37,169 bases of DNA from Campylobacterota bacterium. Lineage in GTDB: Bacteria; Campylobacterota; Campylobacteria; Campylobacterales; Sulfurimonadaceae. The stretch is taken from contig JAUPLR010000120.1 of the NCBI GenBank assembly GCA_030836825.1, forward strand, positions 1-37,169, given 5' to 3'. The notes under the pieces were generated by a model. That model saw only the letters and a list, made by a program, of their open reading frames with translations, searched no databases and was not told where the DNA came from. The stretch's first letter is position 1; each line of letters opens with the position of its first letter. Positions 21,341-30,599 of this stretch are shown piece after piece. A program made the position numbers and the translations under genes.

Positions 21341-21930
21341 TAGTGGGCTCCTTCTTCTTCTGTATCTTTAGGAGCTTGAGTTGCGCTCATAAGCGCAATC
21401 TCTTCTTCCGCCATTAAGGTCAACGATTTATCCATTTTCTTACCTGCCAACACGATACCGGCAATCATCGCAACCAATAACATAACGGCTGCAAGTTCAA
21501 ATGGAACCAAAAATTTGGTAAACAAGACCAAACCGATAGCTTGAGAATTTCCAACAGCCGCCTCGATCGGATAACGCGCTTCCAAATTTGTAGAAATAAT
21601 CGGGGAAACCAAAATAAAGACGATCAAGGTTGCGGCCATTACCCCCAATACGAAAATGATACGTGGATTGTTCTGTTTTTCAACCAACGTACGCGTTGTA
21701 TCAAAAAACATCATACCAAAGGCATACAACGCCATAACAGCACCCGTATAAACGATGATTTGAACAACTCCAAGAAAATCAGCACCGAGCATAAAGAAGA
21801 AAGCTGAGATAAAAATCATCCCAGAGGCCATCGCCGTTAATGCATACAATGCCTGTGAAGTCATAACCGTAATGGTAAACATACCAATCGTTAATGCCGC
21901 AAACAAATAAAAAGCAATTGCTTCAAACAT
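21340..21930 (-). CDS. nuoJ: NADH-quinone oxidoreductase subunit J
   Basis: 196 aa; FLGVVQIIVYTGAVMALYAFGMMF. Confidence 0.93.
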   Translation of the reverse strand: MFEAIAFYLFAALTIGMFTITVMTSQALYALTAMASGMIFISAFFFMLGADFLGVVQIIVYTGAVMALYAFGMMFFDTTRTLVEKQNNPRIIFVLGVMAATLIVFILVSPIISTNLEARYPIEAAVGNSQAIGLVLFTKFLVPFELAAVMLLVAMIAGIVLAGKKMDKSLTLMAEEEIALMSATQAPKDTEEEGAH

Positions 21931-21940
21931 TCATATCTCC

Positions 21941-22561
21941 TTAATAGGCAAGCGGTGTTTTAGCAACACGCTCGTCCTCATGTGGGGTAATCGAACCAAA
22001 ACCTGGATAATCTTTTTGCTGTCCTGACACTAATAAATCAAGAGGGGTGAGCATATCGTCTTTGATTACAAAGTGGGCACGCTGTTGAGACGCATTTTCA
22101 TACCGTTCTCCATGTACAATAGCCAGTTCCGGACATACTTCCGCACAATATCCGCAAAAAATACAACGTCCAAGATTAATACTGTATTCGGTGACTTCTT
22201 TACGGCTATTTTCATCAATACGCGTATCCATACGAATACAATCAGAAATACAGATTTTTTCACACAATCCGCATCCGATACAACGTTCAAATCCAGACTC
22301 CCACAAACGTAACAGTTTATGAACAGCGCGATAACGCGGACCGATCGGAAGTTTTTCCATCGGATATTTCACGGTATGGATGTCAAACTTAATCATCTCA
22401 CGCATTACTATCCATAATCCGATAAAAAGCTCCCCTTTTAGTGAACGCTTTACGACTTGCTTAAATTTATCCCATCCCGTAACCGGATACTCTTCAATAT
22501 CGACATAGTAATAAGCACTTTGCTCACTTACGTTACGATCTGTAAACGGCTCTACATGCAT
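21941..22561 (-). CDS. nuoI: NADH-quinone oxidoreductase subunit I (2x[4Fe-4S])
   Basis: 206 aa; CIGCGLCEKIC and CIFCGYCAEVCP ferredoxin motifs. Confidence 0.95.
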   Translation of the reverse strand: MHVEPFTDRNVSEQSAYYYVDIEEYPVTGWDKFKQVVKRSLKGELFIGLWIVMREMIKFDIHTVKYPMEKLPIGPRYRAVHKLLRLWESGFERCIGCGLCEKICISDCIRMDTRIDENSRKEVTEYSINLGRCIFCGYCAEVCPELAIVHGERYENASQQRAHFVIKDDMLTPLDLLVSGQQKDYPGFGSITPHEDERVAKTPLAY

Positions 22562-23568
22562 TACATGCCCCCTTGAGTTTTAATCAAAATAACAACACCC
22601 GTAACAATAACGTTCAAGATGGCTATAGGCATCAATACTTTCCAACATAACCACATCAACTGATCCGGTCGAACATCCGGCCATGCAGCCCTTGTCCATA
22701 AGAAAAAGAAGAAAAAGAAAGCTACTTTCATCAATAACTGAAAGGCTCCGGCAATTGAACCATCACCGTAACCACCCAAAAATATGATTGCCATAACAAA
22801 TGAAATAAAGAACATGTTGGCGTACTCGCCGATAAAGAACAGACCCCATCTCATCCCAGAGTACTCCGTACCAAAACCATCGACAATTTCATGATCATTG
22901 GCTACGAGGTGAAACGGCGTACGCCCTGTTTCTGCAAAAGCAGCAATCCAAAACAAGATGAAAGCAACCGGTTGCGACCATGCTAACCAATCAAAAAAGC
23001 CACCTTTTTGATAATTGTTGATATCAATCAACGACAACGATCCAACCATCATCAAAGGCGCCAGCAATGAAAGCCCTGTGATAACTTCATACGAAATGAA
23101 CACTGCCGCACCACGCGCCGCCGAAAGCAACGACCATTTATTCGCCGATGCCATACCGCCTAGCAATGGACCGTACAATCCGATTGCCATAACCGCCAAT
23201 ACATACAAGATACCTACATTGACGTCGGCAACAATAGGATGTACCGTGTATCCAAAAACCGTAAACTCAGGCCAAAACGGAATCGCAGCAGCTGCCATGA
23301 ATGCAGTCGATGCTGTTATTACCGGGGCGATTTTAAAAATCGGTTTAACGACATTTTGCGGGATAATGTCCTCTTTCGTAATGAGTTTAATCCCATCAGC
23401 CGCCACTTGGAGCAAGCCATAGGGACCAACGTGTGTCGGTCCCAAACGACGCTGCATAAACGCAAGAACCTTACGTTCAAAGTAGGTTCCAAAACCCGCA
23501 AGGGCTGAGAAAACCGATAAGATCACAACGATTTTAACTATCGTCTCGATGATAAATGCTACATCCAT
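22561..23568 (-). CDS. nuoH: NADH-quinone oxidoreductase subunit H
   Basis: 335 aa; FERKVLAFMQRRLGPTHVGPYGLLQ, GRTPFHLVANDHEIVDGFGTEYSGMRWG. Confidence 0.97.
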   Translation of the reverse strand: MDVAFIIETIVKIVVILSVFSALAGFGTYFERKVLAFMQRRLGPTHVGPYGLLQVAADGIKLITKEDIIPQNVVKPIFKIAPVITASTAFMAAAAIPFWPEFTVFGYTVHPIVADVNVGILYVLAVMAIGLYGPLLGGMASANKWSLLSAARGAAVFISYEVITGLSLLAPLMMVGSLSLIDINNYQKGGFFDWLAWSQPVAFILFWIAAFAETGRTPFHLVANDHEIVDGFGTEYSGMRWGLFFIGEYANMFFISFVMAIIFLGGYGDGSIAGAFQLLMKVAFFFFFFLWTRAAWPDVRPDQLMWLCWKVLMPIAILNVIVTGVVILIKTQGGM

Positions 23569-23570
23569 GC

Positions 23571-26057
23571 TTACGCCTTTTGAATTGATACAGTTGCAAA
23601 ACGGTAACCGTCAAACAATGCACCAGAATTTATTTGTGTGTCAAATGTTGGGAGATACGGAATCTCGCCATCAATTTTTCCATCCGCGATTACGTTGACC
23701 ACGATTTCCCCTTGTGCCGTTTTAACGCGAACACGATCACCGTCCTTTACCCCATTAGCGCTCATAAAGGCAGCCGATGCATAAAGCCCGCCTGTCCCTT
23801 TGAGTTGATGCGCTTTTGCTGTAAACGGTGTGAAATGCAAGACAGGATTTGCTAAATAGACAATTCCCTCACCCATTGCGGAAGATTCATTGAATCTTGT
23901 GACACTTTCATCCCCATTTACACTGACAGAAGAAACAGCAAGGAGATAGCCGCGCACCTCTTCACCTGCATTGGTATAGTAGTTTGGCAAGGTATCAAAC
24001 TCTACGGCTTTAAATCCCGAAGATACCGGAAGCTGTTTCGTATAATTCACCGTCAATGCCTCATTAAACCCAAGCGCATTTGCAATATCATTGAGCGTAT
24101 ACCCGCCAAATCCTACCGCTACGTTGGTCGGATTAACCCGCTTATCGATGCTGGTTAACGTCCCCTCTTGCTGATTAAGTGCCGGCATATCCAAATCACC
24201 GTTGCCTAAGGCACTCAATGTGAAATTTCCTGCTGCATTATATCCAATTGTGTAGCTTCCGCCGGCGGCATCCAGATCACAAATCAATGCTGCTCCCAAT
24301 GTATTGGACAGGTTGGGAATCATGGTTACATTAAACGCTGTATATTTTTCGATCAACGCAACCAAACGAGCACAGTTGACCGCATTTGGGTGGCTGTACA
24401 AATCAGGTCCGACCATCAATGCAAATTTCTCTTTTTTCGCCAAATATTTAATCAATGTGTCTGCAAATCCTGCCGGTGCATTTAAAAGATCGTAAAGGCG
24501 GTTATCATCCACTTCTACTTCTTTGGATACTTTTTTCTTGACGGTTTTTGTGACCTCTTCGTTTACGTCTTCTTCGAGACCCGTTTCTTCATTGAGAACT
24601 TTTTTAACAACGGTTTCAGTTACTTTTTCATCTACCGTTTCTTCAATCGTGACCGTTTTTGTCGAATGAAACGTTGCCAAATAGCTTACGACGTCCGAAG
24701 GCATCGCCGCTTTATCCCCAAACAAGTCAAGCATCAAATACAATGCCGCTTCTTCCATCATCGCCGCATGATTAAATTGCGTCACATTTTTGGACATATC
24801 ATTGATAACAGGATCATTAATCGGATGAAAATAAAGCCCTGCCCCTTTGTTCATCGAAAGGGCATTGTTCATGGCAAAACGGGCATTGGGATTATCGGTT
24901 TTCAATGCGCTACCGATGGAGACCACGAAATCGCTGTCATGGACTTCTTTTAAGTTACCGCTGTAAAGCGATTGCCCGCTGATTGCGCTGTATGCATTTA
25001 AAAATGCTTTAAATACTCTTGCTTCCTCATTGATCAAACGGTAACCGAATTTTTCTTTGAGACGTTGTAAAATCATTGCCTCTTCATTGGTGATCGTTGA
25101 GGTAAAGCGAATTGTGTCCGCTTTTTTAAATGCAGCGATTGCCGCATCAAATTGTCCTGCATCTTTGGTCACATTGCTGTTTTGGAAATCGTATCCATAC
25201 CGTCCAGCTCCGCACAAGGATACATAGTTCCATTCATTTTTAACACGATAGATCTTGTCTTCCGGATCCGCAATGCTCGTGTGCTTAATATCGTAGCTGA
25301 TTTGACACCCCGCACTACAGTGCGTACAGGTAGCCGGAATTTGCTCATGCTCCCACGCGTTTGCACTGTATTGGTAATCCGTACTTACCAACGCACCTAC
25401 CGGACAAACGGACGTACACTCACCGCAGTTAGTACAGTCAAGCGTATCGCCCGCATTTGGAGCAATCAAGGACTTATTGAGTTTATTCCACATTGCGTAG
25501 GCATCTTTTGGCATTGACTCTTTAAAGGCTGGATCAATAGCATCACTCCCGCGCGCAACCGTAGAAAGTGCGCCATCGCCGATCATGTCTTTACAGACCG
25601 TAATACAGCGCTCACACATAATACACAAAGCGGGATCATACTTAATGAGTCCCCAATCTTGTGCCGGCTTGAACGTATCTGCAATACAGTACGATTGCGA
25701 ATCAACCGCCAATTCCAAAGTATAGTTTTGAAGTTCGCACTCTCCCGATTGATCACAAACGCCGCACTCTAATGGATGATTTACATCATAAACTTCCATA
25801 ATTGCCCGTTTTTCTTGTTCAATGGTCGATGTGCTGGTAACAACATTCATCCCTTCTTTTGCTTTTGAATTACACGCATAGACTTGTTTTCCATCCGCCT
25901 CTACCAAACAGATACGACAGGCCAATGTTGGTGAGCAGCGTGTCAGATAACATATAGCAGGGATAAAAATACCATTGGCGCGCGCCGCATTGAGGATAAA
26001 TTCACCCTCTTGCGTTTGAACCGCTTTACCATCTATGGTTATCGTTATTTCATTCAT
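23571..26057 (-). CDS. nuoG: NuoG-like complex I subunit, second paralog
   Basis: 828 aa; CYLTRCSPTLACRICLVE, HPLECGVCDQSGEC, CIMCERCITVCK, CTNCGECTSVCPVG, CTHCSAGC...LCGAGR. Confidence 0.92.
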   Translation of the reverse strand: MNEITITIDGKAVQTQEGEFILNAARANGIFIPAICYLTRCSPTLACRICLVEADGKQVYACNSKAKEGMNVVTSTSTIEQEKRAIMEVYDVNHPLECGVCDQSGECELQNYTLELAVDSQSYCIADTFKPAQDWGLIKYDPALCIMCERCITVCKDMIGDGALSTVARGSDAIDPAFKESMPKDAYAMWNKLNKSLIAPNAGDTLDCTNCGECTSVCPVGALVSTDYQYSANAWEHEQIPATCTHCSAGCQISYDIKHTSIADPEDKIYRVKNEWNYVSLCGAGRYGYDFQNSNVTKDAGQFDAAIAAFKKADTIRFTSTITNEEAMILQRLKEKFGYRLINEEARVFKAFLNAYSAISGQSLYSGNLKEVHDSDFVVSIGSALKTDNPNARFAMNNALSMNKGAGLYFHPINDPVINDMSKNVTQFNHAAMMEEAALYLMLDLFGDKAAMPSDVVSYLATFHSTKTVTIEETVDEKVTETVVKKVLNEETGLEEDVNEEVTKTVKKKVSKEVEVDDNRLYDLLNAPAGFADTLIKYLAKKEKFALMVGPDLYSHPNAVNCARLVALIEKYTAFNVTMIPNLSNTLGAALICDLDAAGGSYTIGYNAAGNFTLSALGNGDLDMPALNQQEGTLTSIDKRVNPTNVAVGFGGYTLNDIANALGFNEALTVNYTKQLPVSSGFKAVEFDTLPNYYTNAGEEVRGYLLAVSSVSVNGDESVTRFNESSAMGEGIVYLANPVLHFTPFTAKAHQLKGTGGLYASAAFMSANGVKDGDRVRVKTAQGEIVVNVIADGKIDGEIPYLPTFDTQINSGALFDGYRFATVSIQKA

Positions 26058-26060
26058 GAT

Positions 26061-28310
26061 TCAACTACCCACCCTCATAATTTTAATTTTTTCAAAGCGA
26101 TAACGCTCGTTCATGGCTCCAAATTTTTCATCAAACGTTGGCGATAATGCAATGGTCCCTTTTAGACTCTCATCAAGAACAAAAGTGCGCATTTCAATAT
26201 TTCCATTGGATTGAACTTCTACTCGATCTCCATTACCAATACGCGCTGCCGCCGCAAACTGTGCTGATCCTCGCAATGCCGCGTCTCGCTCTAACTGCGT
26301 TGTATGGGCCGTATAGATATTGAATTGATTAACAGGATTACAGCGATACACAACCGTACCGTTGAATTCCGGTAATTCTGCTATCTCCTCCAGCGCTCCA
26401 TTCACGGGCACGTCGAGTGTTTCTAACCTATAACCGCGATTGTCTTCCCCTAATGCTCCGTAAAAGTTCCCAACTTTATCGAACGCGATTGCCTTGAACC
26501 CTTTTGTCTTTGGCAGCTGTGCCGTGTAATCAATGGTATTGAGCCTTCGTAATCCAAGCGCATTGGCAAGATCGTTTAAACAGTATCCCTCAAAACCAAT
26601 CGCAACGTTTGTAGGCAATAGCTGATGATTCATGCTCACAACTGTCCCTTCTTGACCATTCATAGCAGGTACCGTAAGATCACTCTCGCACATAGCACCA
26701 ATCACAAAATCTCCGTTTGCGTTATACCCAACAACCTCTGCACTGTTTTCATCCTGATCAAGATCGCACACCAATGAAACACCCACCGTATTGACGTTCA
26801 CAGGCACAATAACAAGAGAGAAATCGGCGTATGCTTCAACCAATGCCGCCAAACGTGCAATATTTTGCGCGCGTTCATGAGTCAACACGTCCGATCCGAT
26901 TATCAATGTTTTGCGTTTCATACGGCGCAATGATTTTTCAATACGAGCGAACTCTTCATCCCCGGCATTGCTCTCGGCACACAAATAACCCTCGTCCAAC
27001 TCATTGAAAAATTCTCGAATCTCATCACTAAGATCTGCATCTGCCAACAGCGTTTTGGCCAACATTGCCATAACGCCCTCTTCAGACCCTGCTTCGTATT
27101 TCACAAATTGTGTTACAACGTTTTGCAAGAGGGTATCTTCGAGCGGGTGCATGTAAATAATTTTAGCCCCATTGTGGCGCGCCGCAGTCGTCATCGCATA
27201 ACGAACACCCGGATTATCCGTTGCAATACGTCCGCCCAATACGATAATCGCGTCACTTTGCGCAATCGCATCCAGCGTTCCGCTAGACGCTGATTTTCCA
27301 CTTATGCTTGCGTATGCTTGCATAAACATTTGATACGCTCTTGCCTCTTCATTGAAAAGCTTCAGTCCAAGCTTTTCTTTGAGGTTTTGCAAAATCAAGG
27401 CTTCTTCATTCGTAATGATTGAGCTAAATCGTATTGCTTTTGCGTTTCGAAGAGCAGATACCGCTTTTTCAAAGGCAACGGTATCTTTGGATGCTTGTAC
27501 GTCATAGTCAAATCCAAATCGTCCGGCACCGCAAAGGGTTGCGTATTCAAAATTATTCGTCACACGATAAATGCGCTCTTCATTGCCTGTAGCGATCGAG
27601 GTATGTTTGACTTCATACGTCAATGAACACCCTGCTGAACAGTGTGCGCATGTTGCGGGAACAGGGCTAAGTTCCCACGTATTCGCTTGATATTGAAAGT
27701 CAGAACTCACCAATGCACCCACCGGACACACCGCAATACACTCACCACAGAAGGTACAATCAAGTTTATCGCTGTTTTTAGGGATAACCGCCGATTTGTA
27801 TCCCCCAAATTGCAAGGTTATTGCATCGTCCCCAATGATCTCATTACAGACATGGACACATTTTTCACATAAAATACACAAAGACGGATCATAATTAATC
27901 AATCCCCAGCGTTCTGTCTTGCGCGGTTGTTCTTTGGCAGTAAAATGCTGAGAATCAATATTGAATTCTAATGTTTTATTTTGAAGATCACACGCGCCTG
28001 ATTTATCACATACTCCGCATTCCAGAGGATGATTGACATCATACATACGCATAATATTGGTACGTTCTCGTTGTAAACGCTCCGAATCAAGCGTAACTTC
28101 CAATCCTTGCGTCGGTTGTGTTTGACAGCTCAAAACAAGACTGTCGGTGGTGTTAACTTCTACCACGCACAACCGGCACGATGCGCACGGCGTTGTTTTT
28201 TCCAAATAACACATGGTTGGAATATAAAAGCCAGCCTTGCGTGCCGCTTGAAGGATTGTTTCCCCTTTGGTCGCGGTTACAGGTTGGTTATTTATTGTAA
28301 AATTGATCAT
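26061..28310 (-). CDS. nuoG: NuoG-like complex I subunit, first paralog
   Basis: 749 aa; CYLEKTTPCASCRLCVVEV, HPLECGVCDKSGAC, CILCEKCVHVCN, CTFCGECIAVCPVG, CAHCSAGC...LCGAGR. Confidence 0.93.
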   Translation of the reverse strand: MINFTINNQPVTATKGETILQAARKAGFYIPTMCYLEKTTPCASCRLCVVEVNTTDSLVLSCQTQPTQGLEVTLDSERLQRERTNIMRMYDVNHPLECGVCDKSGACDLQNKTLEFNIDSQHFTAKEQPRKTERWGLINYDPSLCILCEKCVHVCNEIIGDDAITLQFGGYKSAVIPKNSDKLDCTFCGECIAVCPVGALVSSDFQYQANTWELSPVPATCAHCSAGCSLTYEVKHTSIATGNEERIYRVTNNFEYATLCGAGRFGFDYDVQASKDTVAFEKAVSALRNAKAIRFSSIITNEEALILQNLKEKLGLKLFNEEARAYQMFMQAYASISGKSASSGTLDAIAQSDAIIVLGGRIATDNPGVRYAMTTAARHNGAKIIYMHPLEDTLLQNVVTQFVKYEAGSEEGVMAMLAKTLLADADLSDEIREFFNELDEGYLCAESNAGDEEFARIEKSLRRMKRKTLIIGSDVLTHERAQNIARLAALVEAYADFSLVIVPVNVNTVGVSLVCDLDQDENSAEVVGYNANGDFVIGAMCESDLTVPAMNGQEGTVVSMNHQLLPTNVAIGFEGYCLNDLANALGLRRLNTIDYTAQLPKTKGFKAIAFDKVGNFYGALGEDNRGYRLETLDVPVNGALEEIAELPEFNGTVVYRCNPVNQFNIYTAHTTQLERDAALRGSAQFAAAARIGNGDRVEVQSNGNIEMRTFVLDESLKGTIALSPTFDEKFGAMNERYRFEKIKIMRVGS

Positions 28311-28319
28311 CCATACCCC

Positions 28320-30356
28320 TTAATGTGCAACCATTGCGATGTAATAACAACGCATACAGCGCTCTGCCTCAGAAATTGCCTGTTCTTGCGTAAATCCGTA
28401 TTTCACTTCTTTGTTGTTGTATTTACGTTCATCCGCGGTAAGAACTTCACTGTGTTCTCTAGGAAGACCCGGAAGCCACCCCGTTACTTTTTCTTTCTTG
28501 TTGTATACTTTGAGCCTGCGCAAGTGATCTTCCATTATCTCATTATCAAGCAGAACAATTTGACCGTCTTGAACGTAGCGCGATATAACCGAGGAAGCGC
28601 GTTTTGCTTGACCTACCGCATTTACGATTGTCATTGGCCCGTATTCACAGTCACCTGCTGCAAAAATACCTTTGCGTGATGTCATGTAGTCTTTGCCGTT
28701 TGTTTTGATCGTACCCCACGAAGTACGCTCAATTTCCCACTCTTCAGGTATGAGTTTCAAATCAGCGCTTTGGGATACCGCAGGGATAAGATAATCACAC
28801 TCCATCTCAAACGATGCGCCCTCGATTTTTTCCAATGTTGGACGCCCGCCATTAGGATCCGGAACCAATTCAAACCTATCAATCAACAGTGATTTTAAGA
28901 CATTGTTCTCATCGCGCATCTCAGCAACAGCCGAGTGAAAAATAAACTCAACGCCCTCTTCGACCGCTTCGTGATACTCTTCGTACGTTGTGTTGTTTAT
29001 GATCGTCTTTTCATCACGACGATAGATCATGACTACTTTTTTTGCATTCGCACGGATCGAGCAACGAACAACGTCCATCGAGGTAAATCCGCCACCGACA
29101 CACACAACCGTCTTGCCCGTTAAATCAACGTAGTCTTTCTCCAGCATATGCTTCTTTTGATCTACCTCCGGAACCATTATTCCGTATTTGACTTCCAAAT
29201 TGACTTTATCGAGAAAATCAATCGCACCCCAATAGCCTTGAATATCCGCACGTTCATTTTCACAATAGACTTTTTTAGAAATACGCGTCCCCGTTGCCAC
29301 CAAAATCGCATCGTAATCGGATTCAAATTGACGCATCATATCCGCATCTACGCGCGTGTTCGTGATAAACGTTACACCCAAGTCACGCACCGCTTTAATG
29401 TCTTGATTGTAGCGATCAATGGGCATACGGTATTCAGGTACCCCAACAGCAACTTCGCCACCAAGAACCGGAAGCTCTTCATACACGTCAACGTCGATCC
29501 CCTCAAGTGCCATATAATACGCACCCGTAAGTCCCGCAGGACCTGAACCGATAACCGCTACTTTCTTACCGTTTAACGGCTTTTGCTGTGCAGGATGAAA
29601 AAAGCCAAAACCATGATCGATTTCATAATCGGCACCCAAACGCTTGAGTTCCATAATCGAAATCGGCTCATCCAAATTCGTACGACGACACTCTGTCTCA
29701 CACGGATGAGGGCAAACGCGTCCGCACGTGTGCGCAAGAGGCATGGTTTGGCGTGTCGCCATCAATGAATCATCAAAACGCAAATCACGAACACCCTCAA
29801 TATAGGCCGGAATATCTACATGTGCAGGACATGCGTCCATACACGGCGCAGTAATTTTGGCGATATAGTTGGTGTCTTGCATGTGATAATGCTTGGACGC
29901 TTTTTGGTTGTTGATGCAATCCATAAATTCCGCTTCAAAATGGTGCATCAAATCCAGCAATGGAGTAGGGACGGTTTTTCCTATTTCACATTTTGAGGTC
30001 TCTTGCATGGTTTTTGAAACCTCTTTGAGGTGGTCCATATCCGATACGGCACCCTCCCCGCGAGCGATTTTATCTAACAGATCGTACAAAATACGTCCGC
30101 CCCATCGCCCTGGCGCACAACGTCCGCATGCCTCCGAATAGACCTGATATTGCGCGGCATATTCAGCAGCCAAACGAACCACGTCAACATCGGGGTTAAA
30201 CAGTGCGAGACCATCCCATCCAATGAACGCTTTTGAGTGGGCATGTTCATTATAATCTGCGGGCAAATTATAAGCGGATACTTCCCACTGCTCTTCGGGT
30301 TTGCCAATGTTATTGATCTGCTCCCCGCGCCATGTGGAAAAATAGACTTTGCTCAC
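28320..30356 (-). CDS. Composite complex-I-associated oxidoreductase: degenerate NuoF N3-cluster domain plus GltD-like FAD/NAD(P)H oxidoreductase, in the nuoF position
   Basis: 678 aa; N-terminal SEACGRCAPGRWGG...ETSKCEIGK (NuoF N3-like); then CMDACPAHVDIPAYI...CGRVCPHPCETECRR, VAVIGSGPAGLTGAYYMA, VVCVGGGFTSMDVVR, GIFAAGDCEYGP. Confidence 0.85.
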   Translation of the reverse strand: MSKVYFSTWRGEQINNIGKPEEQWEVSAYNLPADYNEHAHSKAFIGWDGLALFNPDVDVVRLAAEYAAQYQVYSEACGRCAPGRWGGRILYDLLDKIARGEGAVSDMDHLKEVSKTMQETSKCEIGKTVPTPLLDLMHHFEAEFMDCINNQKASKHYHMQDTNYIAKITAPCMDACPAHVDIPAYIEGVRDLRFDDSLMATRQTMPLAHTCGRVCPHPCETECRRTNLDEPISIMELKRLGADYEIDHGFGFFHPAQQKPLNGKKVAVIGSGPAGLTGAYYMALEGIDVDVYEELPVLGGEVAVGVPEYRMPIDRYNQDIKAVRDLGVTFITNTRVDADMMRQFESDYDAILVATGTRISKKVYCENERADIQGYWGAIDFLDKVNLEVKYGIMVPEVDQKKHMLEKDYVDLTGKTVVCVGGGFTSMDVVRCSIRANAKKVVMIYRRDEKTIINNTTYEEYHEAVEEGVEFIFHSAVAEMRDENNVLKSLLIDRFELVPDPNGGRPTLEKIEGASFEMECDYLIPAVSQSADLKLIPEEWEIERTSWGTIKTNGKDYMTSRKGIFAAGDCEYGPMTIVNAVGQAKRASSVISRYVQDGQIVLLDNEIMEDHLRRLKVYNKKEKVTGWLPGLPREHSEVLTADERKYNNKEVKYGFTQEQAISEAERCMRCYYIAMVAH

Positions 30357-30358
30357 GA

Positions 30359-30589
30359 CTATTCCTTATTCTTGACCACTATGGTCCAGTCCGCTTCGTT
30401 AAATTTCAACGAATTTATTAGCTCGTATCCCTTGGCTTTGACCAAGTCGGCACTCTTTTGAATTGGTGTAAAATCACCAATCTCAAACAAGAAAATCAAC
30501 ACTTCTTTGGTTGATGCCTCTTCTTGCATGATTTGACCCATGCGGTCGTAAAAAGCACCTTTGAGGTGACGTAAATCGTAACGTTTCAT
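30359..30589 (-). CDS. Small cysteine-free protein in the nuoE position
   Basis: 76 aa, between nuoD and the nuoF-position gene in a tightly packed operon. Confidence 0.8.
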   Translation of the reverse strand: MKRYDLRHLKGAFYDRMGQIMQEEASTKEVLIFLFEIGDFTPIQKSADLVKAKGYELINSLKFNEADWTIVVKNKE

Positions 30590-30599
30590 GCGAGTCCTT

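Noticed and set aside
28107-28679. 190-aa plus-strand ORF across the nuoG1/GltD-like junction
   Set aside because: Antisense to two strongly supported genes; no motif.
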